Of a stretch of DNA of 64,000 nucleotides, positions 7,763 to 16,154 are shown piece by piece (the first letter of the stretch is position 1; every line of letters begins with the position of its first letter). The DNA is from Candidatus Gastranaerophilales bacterium (GTDB lineage Bacteria > Cyanobacteriota > Vampirovibrionia > Gastranaerophilales > Gastranaerophilaceae): positions 156,604 through 220,603 of the forward strand of contig CALVHB010000040.1 of assembly GCA_944327275.1 (NCBI GenBank), in the 5' to 3' direction. Below the pieces are notes generated by a model. That model was given only the letters and a program-made list of their open reading frames with translations, made no database searches and was not told the DNA's origin. The position numbers and the translations under genes were made by a program.

Positions 7763-8959
7763 ATGGAAAAAGAGATGAAGAAAAGTATTACTATAGGTTT
7801 TATATCTTTAGTTGGGATTTTGACTACAATTAAGCTTGCGATAATTTATTATAATGCTAATTTTAACCCTTATGCATTATCAAGTTTTTGTTCTGTAAAT
7901 GATTTTATTGACTGTGATGGAATTGCAAAAACTACAGAATCTCAATTCCTTGGAATTCCCTTAGCTTATTGGGGATTATTTTTATATGCGTTTATATTAT
8001 TAATGCTGTTTGTGAAAAAGTTGAAAAATGTGAAGTTTTTAAAATTCTTAGAAGTGTTTAAAAATCCATTTGATTATATAGCATCTTTAGGTTTGATTTC
8101 GTTCACAATTTCAATGTTTTTATTGTGTTTAAGTTTGTTTGAAATAAAGAAATTATGTGTGCTATGTGCATTTACATATTTATTAAATCTTTTGATTGGT
8201 TGTGTTGCAACTGATTTTAAAAATGGTGGATTTATAAAATCAATTAAACAAAGTTTTGCAGACTTTTTAGATGCTGTAAAAATCAAGAAATACTTAATTG
8301 CGTTTGTTTCAGTAATGGTTGTTGCTGTTGGATTCTTGACTTATACAAGGGTAACATTTAAATTTGCTCCACAAGTTAAGAGACATATGGAATTCAAAGA
8401 ATTTACTGAAGCAAAAACAAATAAATACGCCGTAAGTGGTAATTTATTGGGAGATGAAGATGCAAAGGTTGTAGTATATGTATTTTCAGATTATCAATGT
8501 CCGATATGCCCGGCTCATAATATTATGATGCACAAGCTTGCAAAAGAGATGAAAGGTGTAAAAATTGTCCATAAAAATCTTCCTTTAGATACTGATTGTA
8601 ATGCTTATTTAGAATCTCCTTTCCATCAAGGATCTTGTATAGATGCTAAATATTCAATAGCTGCTGAAAAACAAGGTAAATTCTGGGAAATGAACAATGC
8701 ATTGTTCGAGAAAAAACCTCAAACAGAGGATGAGGTTTTGAAAATTGCAGAATCTATGGGCTTTGATCTAGAAAAGCTTCAAAAAGATGCTAATAGTCTT
8801 GAAACTGCCAAAGAAATTAAGGAGCAAATAGATTTCGCTTACAAAAAAGGTATTAATGGAACTCCGACAACTATGATAGAAAATGATGCATATGTTGGAA
8901 TTAAGTCTTATAAAGAATATGTAGAGTGGGTGAAAGAATTTGGAGCAGAAAAAAGATAA
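7763..8959 (+). CDS. VKOR-DsbA fusion: vitamin K epoxide reductase family protein with thioredoxin-like domain
   Basis: This fusion forms disulfide bonds in exported proteins. The membrane VKOR domain (residues ~8-165, about five hydrophobic helices) re-oxidises the fused periplasmic thioredoxin-fold domain with quinone. Visible: the loop cysteines in SSFCSVNDFIDCDG (~43 and 51), the quinone-side CVLC (~132-135), a fifth membrane segment at ~172-192, then a DsbA-like domain with FSDYQCPICPAHN (~C247-C250) and the cis-proline loop NGTPTTMI. A further Cys pair (DTDCNAY, QGSCIDA) lies in the helical insert. I chose ATG 7763 (AGGAGA upstream); the frame is open from 7724. It overlaps queH by 20 bases. 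Confidence 0.9.
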   Translation: MEKEMKKSITIGFISLVGILTTIKLAIIYYNANFNPYALSSFCSVNDFIDCDGIAKTTESQFLGIPLAYWGLFLYAFILLMLFVKKLKNVKFLKFLEVFKNPFDYIASLGLISFTISMFLLCLSLFEIKKLCVLCAFTYLLNLLIGCVATDFKNGGFIKSIKQSFADFLDAVKIKKYLIAFVSVMVVAVGFLTYTRVTFKFAPQVKRHMEFKEFTEAKTNKYAVSGNLLGDEDAKVVVYVFSDYQCPICPAHNIMMHKLAKEMKGVKIVHKNLPLDTDCNAYLESPFHQGSCIDAKYSIAAEKQGKFWEMNNALFEKKPQTEDEVLKIAESMGFDLEKLQKDANSLETAKEIKEQIDFAYKKGINGTPTTMIENDAYVGIKSYKEYVEWVKEFGAEKR

Positions 8960-9488
8960 TAAAATAGTACTTCATACTTGTTGTGCAATATGTTCAGGAT
9001 ATCCTATATCTTATTTACAAGATATGGGATATCAAGTTATTTCATACTTTTATAATCCCAATATTTTCCCTGAATCAGAGTACCAGAAAAGGTTGGCTGC
9101 AGAAAAGACTCTTTGTGAACATTTTAATTGCGAATTAGTTGAGGAATTGTATGTCCCTGATGAATTTTATACTGTTGCAAAAGGACTTGAAGCAGAGCCT
9201 GAAAAAGGAAAAAGATGTGATAAATGCTTTGAACTAAGATTGCAAAAGACAGCTGAGTTTGCGAAGAAAAATGGAATCAAGACTTTCACAACTTCAATGG
9301 TTATAAGTCCGCATAAGAATTTTGTTAAATTATCTGCTATAGGTGAAGACATTGCAAAAAATTACGGTCTAGAATATCTGGCTGTTGATTTTAAGAAGAA
9401 AGACGGTTTTTTGAAAACAAATAAAATATCCAAAGAGTTAGGACTTTACAGGCAGAACTATTGTGGTTGCAGGTATAGTTTGAGATAA
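8940..9488 (+). CDS. queH: Epoxyqueuosine reductase QueH
   Basis: QueH performs the last step of queuosine tRNA modification, reducing epoxyqueuosine. It is an iron-sulfur alternative to the cobalamin enzyme QueG. The 182-aa protein has the full set of family motifs: LHTCCAICSGYPI, YFYNPNIFPESEYQKR, GKRCDKCFELRL, TTSMVISPHKN and YRQNYCGCRYS; the cysteines bind an iron-sulfur cluster and a second metal. The start overlaps the end of the VKOR-DsbA gene, implying translational coupling. No other queuosine gene is in the window. Confidence 0.93.
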   Translation: MEQKKDNKIVLHTCCAICSGYPISYLQDMGYQVISYFYNPNIFPESEYQKRLAAEKTLCEHFNCELVEELYVPDEFYTVAKGLEAEPEKGKRCDKCFELRLQKTAEFAKKNGIKTFTTSMVISPHKNFVKLSAIGEDIAKNYGLEYLAVDFKKKDGFLKTNKISKELGLYRQNYCGCRYSLR

Positions 9489-9516
9489 ATCATATATTTA
9501 CACTATGATTTATCTC
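9482..9516. repeat. Perfect 13-bp inverted repeat overlapping the queH stop codon
   Basis: GAGATAAATCATA and its exact reverse complement are separated by 9 bases; the queH TAA lies in the left arm. There is no T-run after it, so it is not a canonical intrinsic terminator. It may protect the 3' end or be an operator for the downstream TPR gene. Confidence 0.6.
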
Positions 9517-9607
9517 GAAAATGTTATATAATATTCTAAGAGAAAGATTGATTTTCTAGAATTATTAATTAAATAAATAACGGATAAAAACTATGAAGGA
9601 TAGGTCT

Positions 9608-10612
9608 ATGAGAAAGAAAATAATATTAGCATTAGCCTTAATTTTTGCATTTTCATCGATAGATGTTTATGCGAAAAGTGTTGACAATTTGGAACCCATA
9701 GGGAAATCAAACAGTAAGACAACTACAAGAAAAAATGCAAGACCTTCTGCATCGGCATCAGATGCTTCTAAAAATAAGACAACTGTAAATTTAGACAAAG
9801 ATACCGTATACTATCCTAATGCAAATATAAAAAGTGCTGTTGCAAAATATAAAGCAGGAAACTACACAGGTTGCTTGCAAGAATTGTTTTCTTTAACTAA
9901 GAAAGATCCTTCAAATGCTTTGGCATATTACTATATGGCAATGGCTTATACTCATGTGGATATGCAGTCAGAAGCTATTCAAGCTTATGAAAAAGTTATG
10001 GCACTAAGCCCAAATACATACTTATCTGATAACGCATTAAAAGGAAGAGATTGTCTTACAGGTGGACCGGCATGTAAAACTTCATCAGGAGAAGAACAAA
10101 CTGAACTTGACATGTTTGTAAATTCTCCTTATGGCTCAGGTCTTTCTTCTCAATTAGAACAAGAAGTTAAACAAAAACAGCTGATCAATATCAAGGAAAC
10201 TATTAATAAGAAAGATGAGCTTGAACATAGAGATATTCAAAAAATTAAAAATTTTGATGAAAAAAATAAATCTTCAATTGAGCAAAATGACAGAATTGCT
10301 CAGGTGAGTGATGAGGAAATTCTGCAGGCAATAAAAACTCTGAAAGATGCCGGGTTAACTTTAAATGTTCAACCAAATAATGTTTATGCACAGATGTCTC
10401 AGTATCAGGATCCTAAAATGGCAGAAATGAGTTTGCTTTTAGGAAATAACAATAATAATAATGGTAACAGCATGATGAATATGTTGCCTATGCTTATGAG
10501 TCAGGCTCAAAAGGGCGAAAATATTGATCCAAGGATTATGCAGGCAATGATGATGAACTCTATGATGTCTGATTTTGGATACTTAAATAATAACAATAAC
10601 AATAATTACTAA
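9608..10612 (+). CDS. Exported TPR protein with asparagine-rich tail
   Basis: 334 aa from the chosen ATG (9608, with AAGGA 7 bases upstream; an ATG 15 bases earlier lacks a site). It has a signal peptide (MRKKIILALALIFAFSSIDVYA), a Ser/Thr/Lys linker, and two to three tetratricopeptide repeats around residues 75-150 (VAKYKAGNYTGCLQELFSLT, ALAYYYMAMAYTHVDMQSEA, IQAYEKVMALSPN). A charged helical middle and a Met/Gln/Asn-rich C-terminus with two poly-Asn runs follow. TPRs mediate protein-protein contacts, so it is probably a periplasmic or surface scaffold. The next TPR gene begins at the base after its stop. Confidence 0.75.
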   Translation: MRKKIILALALIFAFSSIDVYAKSVDNLEPIGKSNSKTTTRKNARPSASASDASKNKTTVNLDKDTVYYPNANIKSAVAKYKAGNYTGCLQELFSLTKKDPSNALAYYYMAMAYTHVDMQSEAIQAYEKVMALSPNTYLSDNALKGRDCLTGGPACKTSSGEEQTELDMFVNSPYGSGLSSQLEQEVKQKQLINIKETINKKDELEHRDIQKIKNFDEKNKSSIEQNDRIAQVSDEEILQAIKTLKDAGLTLNVQPNNVYAQMSQYQDPKMAEMSLLLGNNNNNNGNSMMNMLPMLMSQAQKGENIDPRIMQAMMMNSMMSDFGYLNNNNNNNY

Positions 10613-11218
10613 ATGATGGATTTAGAATATAAAAATGTAAAAGAAAAGTTGTTGACAAGTTTGGATGAAAATTGTCAGCAATTTTTCGTTAAAAATAACT
10701 GTGTTTTAGAAAATGCTTATTATGAATTATTGTCAGATAATCTGGAAAAGGCTAAAAATTTATTTAATTCTATAAAAGACAACGATATAAGAGCTCATTG
10801 GGCTTCTTTTATGATTTCTCTTATTGAATCAAATGTTAAAGAATATCCTTCTTATTTTGAATTAAGAAATTTTTTGGAAATAGATTTAAATATTTTAATA
10901 CATTATTTTAAAGGTGATTATGTAGAAAAAATTGTTAGATATGCAGATTTTATGTTTACGATAAATCCTGAGGTGCATAAATTCATAGGGCGAGTGTTTT
11001 ATAATAATGATTTTAAAGAGCAATCTATGTTTTTTCTAGATCGTGCAAAAAGTTATTTTTATCACGATCCGGAATTACATTATTTGCTTGCATATATCTA
11101 TTTTAATGATGGAGATTATGTAAAAGCAAGAAAGTCATTAAATGATTGTTTGTTTATTTTGCCAAAATATTTCCCTGCAAGAACAATGTTGGATAAGATT
11201 GAAGTTCTGCAAAAATAA
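10613..11218 (+). CDS. TPR-like protein, cytoplasmic
   Basis: 201 aa, no signal peptide. The C-terminal half holds TPR-type helix pairs (EQSMFFLDRAKSYFYHDPEL, HYLLAYIYFNDGDYVKARKS, LNDCLFILPKYFPARTMLDK), and the N-terminal half is helical and aromatic-rich. The ATG follows the stop of the exported TPR gene directly (TAAATGATG; a second in-frame ATG is 3 bases on), suggesting coupled expression. The two may act together, but there is no sequence evidence for a specific partner. Confidence 0.7.
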   Translation: MMDLEYKNVKEKLLTSLDENCQQFFVKNNCVLENAYYELLSDNLEKAKNLFNSIKDNDIRAHWASFMISLIESNVKEYPSYFELRNFLEIDLNILIHYFKGDYVEKIVRYADFMFTINPEVHKFIGRVFYNNDFKEQSMFFLDRAKSYFYHDPELHYLLAYIYFNDGDYVKARKSLNDCLFILPKYFPARTMLDKIEVLQK

Positions 11219-11220
11219 AA

Positions 11221-11249
11221 TTGTTTATAAAAATTGTTCATGATACACT
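11221..11249 (+). promoter_or_regulatory. Promoter of the DAHP synthase gene
   Basis: -35 TTGTTT (11221-11226), 17-bp spacer, -10 TACACT (11244-11249). AAGGAG and the ATG at 11282 follow. Confidence 0.5.
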
Positions 11250-11281
11250 TATTTTTACAAATAACTAAAAAGGAGAAATTC

Positions 11282-12325
11282 ATGATTATCATAATGGAGC
11301 GTAATGCAACAGATCTACAGATATCAAGAGTTATAGAATTCTTGAAAGAAAACGGCTTTGAAATTCGTTGTAATCAGGGTCAAATTCATTATGTAATCGA
11401 TGCCTTAGGTGATAAAACAACAGTTACTCCGGGAAGAATTTCCGCATTTGATGGAGTAAAGGAAGTAAAAGTTATCAGAGAACCATTCAGGTTAGCATCC
11501 AGAGATAGAAAACCTGATGATACTGTTATTGAATTCCCCAATGGCGTAAAAATTGGTGGAAAAAATAAACCCGTTGCTATGATTGGGCCTTGTTCGGTTG
11601 AAGAAAGTTACGAAGGCCTGCTTCAGGTTGCTCTTGCCGGGAAGGAAATGGGGTGTGAATTTTTGAGAGGTGGAGCATTTAAGCCTAGAACTTCTCCTTA
11701 TGATTTCCAAGGATATGGAGAAAAAGCTCTTAAATACTTAAAACAAGCAAGTGAAGAAACCGGTCTTTTAACTGTTTCTGAGGTAATGGATGCTGCAGAT
11801 TTGGATATGATGTGTGAATATGTCGATGTATTACAAATCGGAGCTAGAAATGTTCAAAACTTTAAGTTACTTCAGGCTGTTGGAAAATGCCGTAAGCCTG
11901 TAATTTTAAAAAGAGGACTTGCAAGTACTATACGAGAATTCCTTTTGGCTGCAGAACATATTATGTATAGTGGAAACCCTAATGTTATACTTTGTGAGCG
12001 TGGGATAAGAAGTTTTGACAGTGCGTTTACTCGAAATGTTATGGATATTGCTTCAATCCCTGTTATAAAGAAATATTCGCATTTGCCTATTATTGTTGAC
12101 CCAAGCCATGGTACCGGTCAAAGATATCTTATTGAACCTATGGCGAAAGCTGGTCTTGTTGCAGGGGCTGATGGTATTATGATAGAAGTTCATCATGATC
12201 CTGAAAATGCTCTTTCAGACGGTAAACAAAGTCTCCCTATCCCGATGTTTAAAGATGTTATGAGACGTATAAATAATTTTAACGAAATGGTTAATGCAAT
12301 TAATGCAGAGGATGTCCCTGTTTAG
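11282..12325 (+). CDS. aroF: 3-deoxy-D-arabino-heptulosonate-7-phosphate (DAHP) synthase, type I-beta
   Basis: First enzyme of the shikimate pathway: joins phosphoenolpyruvate and erythrose-4-phosphate. The protein (347 aa) has an N-terminal ferredoxin-like regulatory domain (residues ~1-70, including VIEFLKENGFEIRCNQG), typical of the Thermotoga-type enzyme. The TIM-barrel follows with AMIGPCSVEE, GAFKPRTSPYDFQG, VLQIGARNVQNF, PVILKRGLAST, ILCERGIRSF, IIVDPSHGTGQR and IMIEVHHDPENALSDG. I chose the ATG at 11282 (AAGGAG 8 bases upstream) over the in-frame ATG at 11234. It ends 4 bases from the mutL stop on the other strand. Confidence 0.95.
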   Translation: MIIIMERNATDLQISRVIEFLKENGFEIRCNQGQIHYVIDALGDKTTVTPGRISAFDGVKEVKVIREPFRLASRDRKPDDTVIEFPNGVKIGGKNKPVAMIGPCSVEESYEGLLQVALAGKEMGCEFLRGGAFKPRTSPYDFQGYGEKALKYLKQASEETGLLTVSEVMDAADLDMMCEYVDVLQIGARNVQNFKLLQAVGKCRKPVILKRGLASTIREFLLAAEHIMYSGNPNVILCERGIRSFDSAFTRNVMDIASIPVIKKYSHLPIIVDPSHGTGQRYLIEPMAKAGLVAGADGIMIEVHHDPENALSDGKQSLPIPMFKDVMRRINNFNEMVNAINAEDVPV

Positions 12326-12329
12326 AAAT

Positions 12330-14105
12330 TTATGCATTTCTTTGAAAAAATGATGCAATTTCTTTATGTGGGAAAAATTTGACAATAGGACGTCCATGTG
12401 GGCAAGTATATGGCATCTTTGTTGTTCTCCACTTCTTTACAATTTCTTGCATTTGCCATGTTGATAATTTTTGCCCTGCTTTTACTGCGGCTTTGCAAGA
12501 GGTTGTGATAAGTATTTTTTCTTCTAGTCTATCTATATTTCCATCAATATTTTCGAAGATGTCTGCCAATATTTCTTTTGGTTTTACTTTTGCAATTAGT
12601 TGAGGAACTTTTTTGAAAATAATTTCATTTTCTTTTATAAATTCAATTCCAAATCCAAATTTTTCAAATTTTTCAATATTTTCCTTTATTAATTCTGCTT
12701 CAGAATTTGAAACTGGGATTACGTCTGAAACAAAAAGCATTTGGGATACTATATTTTTTTCAGCCATTAGTTTTTCGTAAATATAACGTTCTTCAGCTAT
12801 GTGTTGATCTATAATTTCAAGTCCGTCATCTTTTTCTACTAAAATATAAGTGTTTTTATACTGCCCAACGATATTTTCTTCCGGTTCTGTTTCTTTTTCG
12901 ACAGGAATGAAAATTTGTTTTTGTACTTGTTTAATCTCAGATGTTGAGTCTGTTTTTTCTTCTTGTTCTCGCATTAATCTGTCTGAGATATAAACAGTAT
13001 CGTTTTGTTTGTCGAAGAATATATCTCCGGTGCTTTCAAGTTTTGGTCGGACAAAATCTACTACGTTGTCCTGAATCTCCGGTGTTTGATAGAAAGTTTG
13101 GTTTGTTTGCTTTTCCACATAGTTCATTAGTCCGGCTTGGATAGACGTGTAAATAAAATTGAATACTTGGTTTGTATTTTTATATCTTACTTCTTTTTTT
13201 GTCGGGTGAACGTTTACGTCTACATCTGAAGGCGGAATTTCAAGGTTAAGAACCACAAAAGGGTATTTGCCGCTGGCAATAAGACTTTTATAAGCAGTAT
13301 CTATTGCTTTTTGGAAAACTCCGCATTTTACTGTTCTTGAATTAATATAGATATGGTAGCCTTTTTTACTTGATCTTGTGTAATCAGGAGTGCTTACATA
13401 GCCGCTGATTTTAAGACCGGATAAAGTATCAGTTTTTAATACTTCTTTTAAATTCGCAATTATATCAGAGGAGTATACTTCCTTTATTGTCTGTAAAAGA
13501 TTATTTAATCCGGAGGTTTTTAAGACAGTTTTACCGTTCTTTTTTAACTCCAAGGAACATTCCGGGTGTGCCAGTGCTAAAGCTTGCACAAGTTCTTGGA
13601 TGTACGAAAATTCTGTATTTGAGCTTTTTAAAAATTTTAATCTCGCCGGTAGGTTATAAAACAAATCTTTTATGTCCATAATTGTTCCTATGGCACATCC
13701 TGTCTCAACTTGTTTAACTTCAGAATTTTCACATTTTACTTTTGTTCCAGTATCAAATTCTGCAGTTCTAGTTGTGCAGGTAAGTTTTGAAATAGATATT
13801 ATACTAGCAAGTGCTTCACCTCTAAAGCCGAGTGTATGTATATCGAAAAGATCTTCATCTGTAGCAATTTTACTTGTTGCATGTTTTGAGAAAGCGAGCA
13901 TTATATCATCAGGGTGAATTCCACAGCCATTATCAGCAACTCTTATATCTCTGCAGTCATTATTTATTTCAATACTGATTTTTGTTGCTCCTGCATCAAT
14001 AGAATTTTCTACCAGTTCTTTCACAACTGAAGCAGGTCTTTCTATAACTTCACCAGCTGCAATTTGATTTATTAAATGCTTAGATAACTGCTTAATTCTA
14101 GCCAT
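12330..14105 (-). CDS. mutL: DNA mismatch repair protein MutL (endonuclease type)
   Basis: MutL couples mismatch recognition by MutS to strand removal. The N-terminal GHKL ATPase shows INQIAAGEVIERPASVVKEL, VENSIDAGATKI, VADNGCGIHPDD, HATSKI and THTLGFRGEALASI-type motifs. The transducer domain has SSKKGYHIYINSRTV and DVDVNVHPTKKEV. The C-terminal domain keeps the metal-binding nuclease signature DQHIAEERYIYE (DQHA-x2-E-x4-E with Ala replaced by Ile), TTSCKAAVKAG and TCPHGRP, so it should nick DNA itself, as in species without MutH. 591 aa, normal. No mutS is in the window. Confidence 0.96.
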   Translation of the reverse strand: MARIKQLSKHLINQIAAGEVIERPASVVKELVENSIDAGATKISIEINNDCRDIRVADNGCGIHPDDIMLAFSKHATSKIATDEDLFDIHTLGFRGEALASIISISKLTCTTRTAEFDTGTKVKCENSEVKQVETGCAIGTIMDIKDLFYNLPARLKFLKSSNTEFSYIQELVQALALAHPECSLELKKNGKTVLKTSGLNNLLQTIKEVYSSDIIANLKEVLKTDTLSGLKISGYVSTPDYTRSSKKGYHIYINSRTVKCGVFQKAIDTAYKSLIASGKYPFVVLNLEIPPSDVDVNVHPTKKEVRYKNTNQVFNFIYTSIQAGLMNYVEKQTNQTFYQTPEIQDNVVDFVRPKLESTGDIFFDKQNDTVYISDRLMREQEEKTDSTSEIKQVQKQIFIPVEKETEPEENIVGQYKNTYILVEKDDGLEIIDQHIAEERYIYEKLMAEKNIVSQMLFVSDVIPVSNSEAELIKENIEKFEKFGFGIEFIKENEIIFKKVPQLIAKVKPKEILADIFENIDGNIDRLEEKILITTSCKAAVKAGQKLSTWQMQEIVKKWRTTKMPYTCPHGRPIVKFFPHKEIASFFQRNA

Positions 14106-14245
14106 ACAAACAAGCTCCCAAAATCTTTGTATATCATACTTAAAATCAATCTACATCAAAAATAAATTCATCTAAATGTTTGATTACAAATCTGAAACAT
14201 TTCTATAAGATACAATAGAAAGATTATTTTATAGGGAGAAAAGAC

Positions 14246-15118
14246 TTGGTGAGAGCTAAAACAAATACAAAATTAAAACCGGCGAAGAAAGTTGATTTGC
14301 AAGTAGTAAAACCGGTAAAAACAACAAAGTATAGTGATATTGATTTGAACAACTGGAAGGCTTATGACCATGTTAAAACTGATACCTTGTGGGAATTCCC
14401 TAACCGCTTGAAAGAGGGTGGGCATTCTAATGAGTATCATGGAAATTATATCCCTCAAATTGCTCAGCAATTATATGAAAGATTTACAAAGAAAGGTGAT
14501 GTTGTCCTTGATTTGTTTTTTGGATCAGGAACATCAGGTATAGAAGCTATTAATATGGGACGCCGCTGTATTGGTGTAGAACTAAAGGATGAATTGGCAG
14601 AAAAAGTCTCAGAAAAGTTCTCTCCAAAACAATTGGTTACAGATGTAAGAATTATTTGTGCTGATTCAGCTTCTGAAGAAGCAAAAGAAAAGGTTCAGGC
14701 TAGTCTTGATATTATGAGAGAAGAAAAGGCGCAATTTCTAATACTTCATCCGCCTTATGATGATATAATCAAATTTTCAGACAGAAAAGAGGACTTGTCT
14801 AATTGTTCTTCTACAGAAGAATTTTATGACTTATTTGCTAAAGTCGCAAAAAACGGTTATGACATGTTGGAAAAAGGCCGTTTTGCAGCTCTAATTATTG
14901 GGGACAGCTATAAAAATTCAGAAGTTCAACCCTTGGGTTTTGAATGCATGGCAAGAATGATGAATCTTGGTTTTAGATTAAAAGGGATTATCGTAAAAGA
15001 TATTCAAGGAAACGAACGTGCTAAGGGAAAGACCGCAAACTTGTGGCGTTATAGAGCCTTAGCCGGAGGATTTTTTATTTTTAAACATGAATATGTAATG
15101 ATTTTCCAAAAAGTTTAG
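14246..15118 (+). CDS. Orphan DNA methyltransferase (N4/N6 amino-methylase fold)
   Basis: 290 aa. After a basic tail comes DTLWEFPNRLKEGGHSNEYH, then the SAM-binding motif I VVLDLFFGSGTSGIEAI (~85-100) with GRRCIGVEL, and motif IV LILHPPYDDIIKFS (~170-183), followed by FAALIIGDSYKNSEVQPLGF and FFIFKHEYVMIFQK. This order (W-x-F-P, motif I, HPPY-x-D-I-I-K) fits a family of stand-alone DNA methylases rather than restriction-modification enzymes. No endonuclease gene is adjacent. The start is TTG 14246 or GTG 14249, both after AGGGAG. The recognition site cannot be predicted from sequence; an epigenetic role is inference. Confidence 0.8.
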   Translation: MVRAKTNTKLKPAKKVDLQVVKPVKTTKYSDIDLNNWKAYDHVKTDTLWEFPNRLKEGGHSNEYHGNYIPQIAQQLYERFTKKGDVVLDLFFGSGTSGIEAINMGRRCIGVELKDELAEKVSEKFSPKQLVTDVRIICADSASEEAKEKVQASLDIMREEKAQFLILHPPYDDIIKFSDRKEDLSNCSSTEEFYDLFAKVAKNGYDMLEKGRFAALIIGDSYKNSEVQPLGFECMARMMNLGFRLKGIIVKDIQGNERAKGKTANLWRYRALAGGFFIFKHEYVMIFQKV

Positions 15119-15335
15119 GTTTGTATTATTCGACAATATTTATTCTAAAGATATAAAATTTTAACCCTGAATTAATTGTAAATCTCATGTTTTTAGTGGA
15201 TAAAATTTATTTTAATATCGTTTATTCTGATAATGTACATTTGAAGCATGCTTATTTTTAAAAAAGTCATGCTCAAAAAGAGACAATATTACAAAATATT
15301 AACCGACTTTGAAGAAATGTTAAATCACCTAAAAA

Positions 15336-15350
15336 CATGTCAATGACATG
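15336..15350. repeat. Inverted repeat CATGTCA-A-TGACATG
   Basis: Perfect 7-1-7 inverted repeat, flanked by A-run and T-run after one mismatch. It is a candidate operator upstream of the yggS-sepF genes. Function unknown. Confidence 0.4.
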
Positions 15351-15378
15351 GTTTTCAGGAAAAATATAGGGAGGAAGA

Positions 15379-15429
15379 TTGGTTGAAAATAAAAAAGTTG
15401 TCTCCGTCAGATGTATAGAGTACAATTAA
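15379..15429 (+). CDS. Possible 16-residue leader peptide upstream of yggS
   Basis: A TTG-started ORF of 16 codons preceded by AGGGAGGA at 5-bp spacing; predicted peptide MVENKKVVSVRCIEYN. An overlapping frame (TTG at 15383) could give an 11-residue peptide. The strong Shine-Dalgarno is the only evidence. It may be a leader peptide, a decayed remnant of an upstream gene, or chance. Confidence 0.25.
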   Translation: MVENKKVVSVRCIEYN

Positions 15430-15468
15430 TAATATATTCAACTTCTTGTAGAGGTAGGATGATTATTT

Positions 15469-16131
15469 ATGCAGAGTATAGTTGAGAAAAATCTTTTACA
15501 AATACAGGAAGACATCGCACCTTATAAACCGAATATTATTGCAGTTACAAAGTATTTCGACGAAAGTGCAATAATCGAAGCATACAATGCGGGATTACGA
15601 AACTTCGCTGAATCCAGAGTAATTGAAGCCATAAAGAAGATCGAAAATCTTCCGACAGAGATTAGAAATAATTCAAAGTTTCATTTTATTGGTCATCTTC
15701 AGACAAATAAAGTGAAAAAAGCTGTAGAGGCCTTTGATTATATCCATTCTGTAGATTCATTGAAACTTGCAAAAGTTATATCTGATGAGTCAAAGATTCT
15801 CGGGAAAATTCAAAAAGTTTTTCTTGAAGTGAATGTCGCTGATGAACAACAAAAATATGGATTTTCAAAAGAAGAGATTTTTAGCTTGTTCCCTATGCTG
15901 AAGGAACTTGACGGGATAGAGATTGTCGGTTTGATGAGTATGACTCCGCTTGGGGCGTCTGCACAAGAACAGGATGAGCTTTTTTCTGAAATGGCTGATA
16001 TAAAGAAAAATTTGGAAAAAACATTTGGCTGTGAATGTAAAGAGATGTCTATGGGGATGAGTCAAGATTACAAAGAGGCAGTAAAGTACGGTGCGACAAT
16101 GTTGAGGATTGGTAGAAAATTATTTAATTAA
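15469..16131 (+). CDS. yggS: PLP-binding protein YggS/PipY (YBL036C/PROSC family)
   Basis: A pyridoxal-phosphate carrier/homeostasis protein. 220 aa, single TIM-barrel-like domain. The PLP lysine lies in NIIAVTKYFDESAI (~residue 28). HFIGHLQTNKVKKAVE, IHSVDSLKLA, VFLEVNVADEQQKYGF, LMSMTPLGA and SMGMSQDYKEAVKYGATMLRIG are all family motifs. It is followed after 23 bases by sepF, as in cyanobacteria where pipX-pipY-sepF are linked, so this gene is the PipY orthologue by context. The cyanobacterial partner PipX is not encoded upstream. Confidence 0.94.
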   Translation: MQSIVEKNLLQIQEDIAPYKPNIIAVTKYFDESAIIEAYNAGLRNFAESRVIEAIKKIENLPTEIRNNSKFHFIGHLQTNKVKKAVEAFDYIHSVDSLKLAKVISDESKILGKIQKVFLEVNVADEQQKYGFSKEEIFSLFPMLKELDGIEIVGLMSMTPLGASAQEQDELFSEMADIKKNLEKTFGCECKEMSMGMSQDYKEAVKYGATMLRIGRKLFN

Positions 16132-16154
16132 GTAAGATAAACGGAGGAAAAACG

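Larger units (their letters stand above)
15119..15468. other. 350-base intergenic region upstream of yggS
   Basis: It holds no long ORF. I see a perfect palindrome AAGCATGCTT (15244-15253), an inverted repeat CATGTCA-A-TGACATG (15336-15350) and a 16-codon ORF with a strong ribosome-binding site (15379-15429). In cyanobacteria this position upstream of pipY/yggS is occupied by pipX; no PipX-like ORF is here. Confidence 0.5.
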
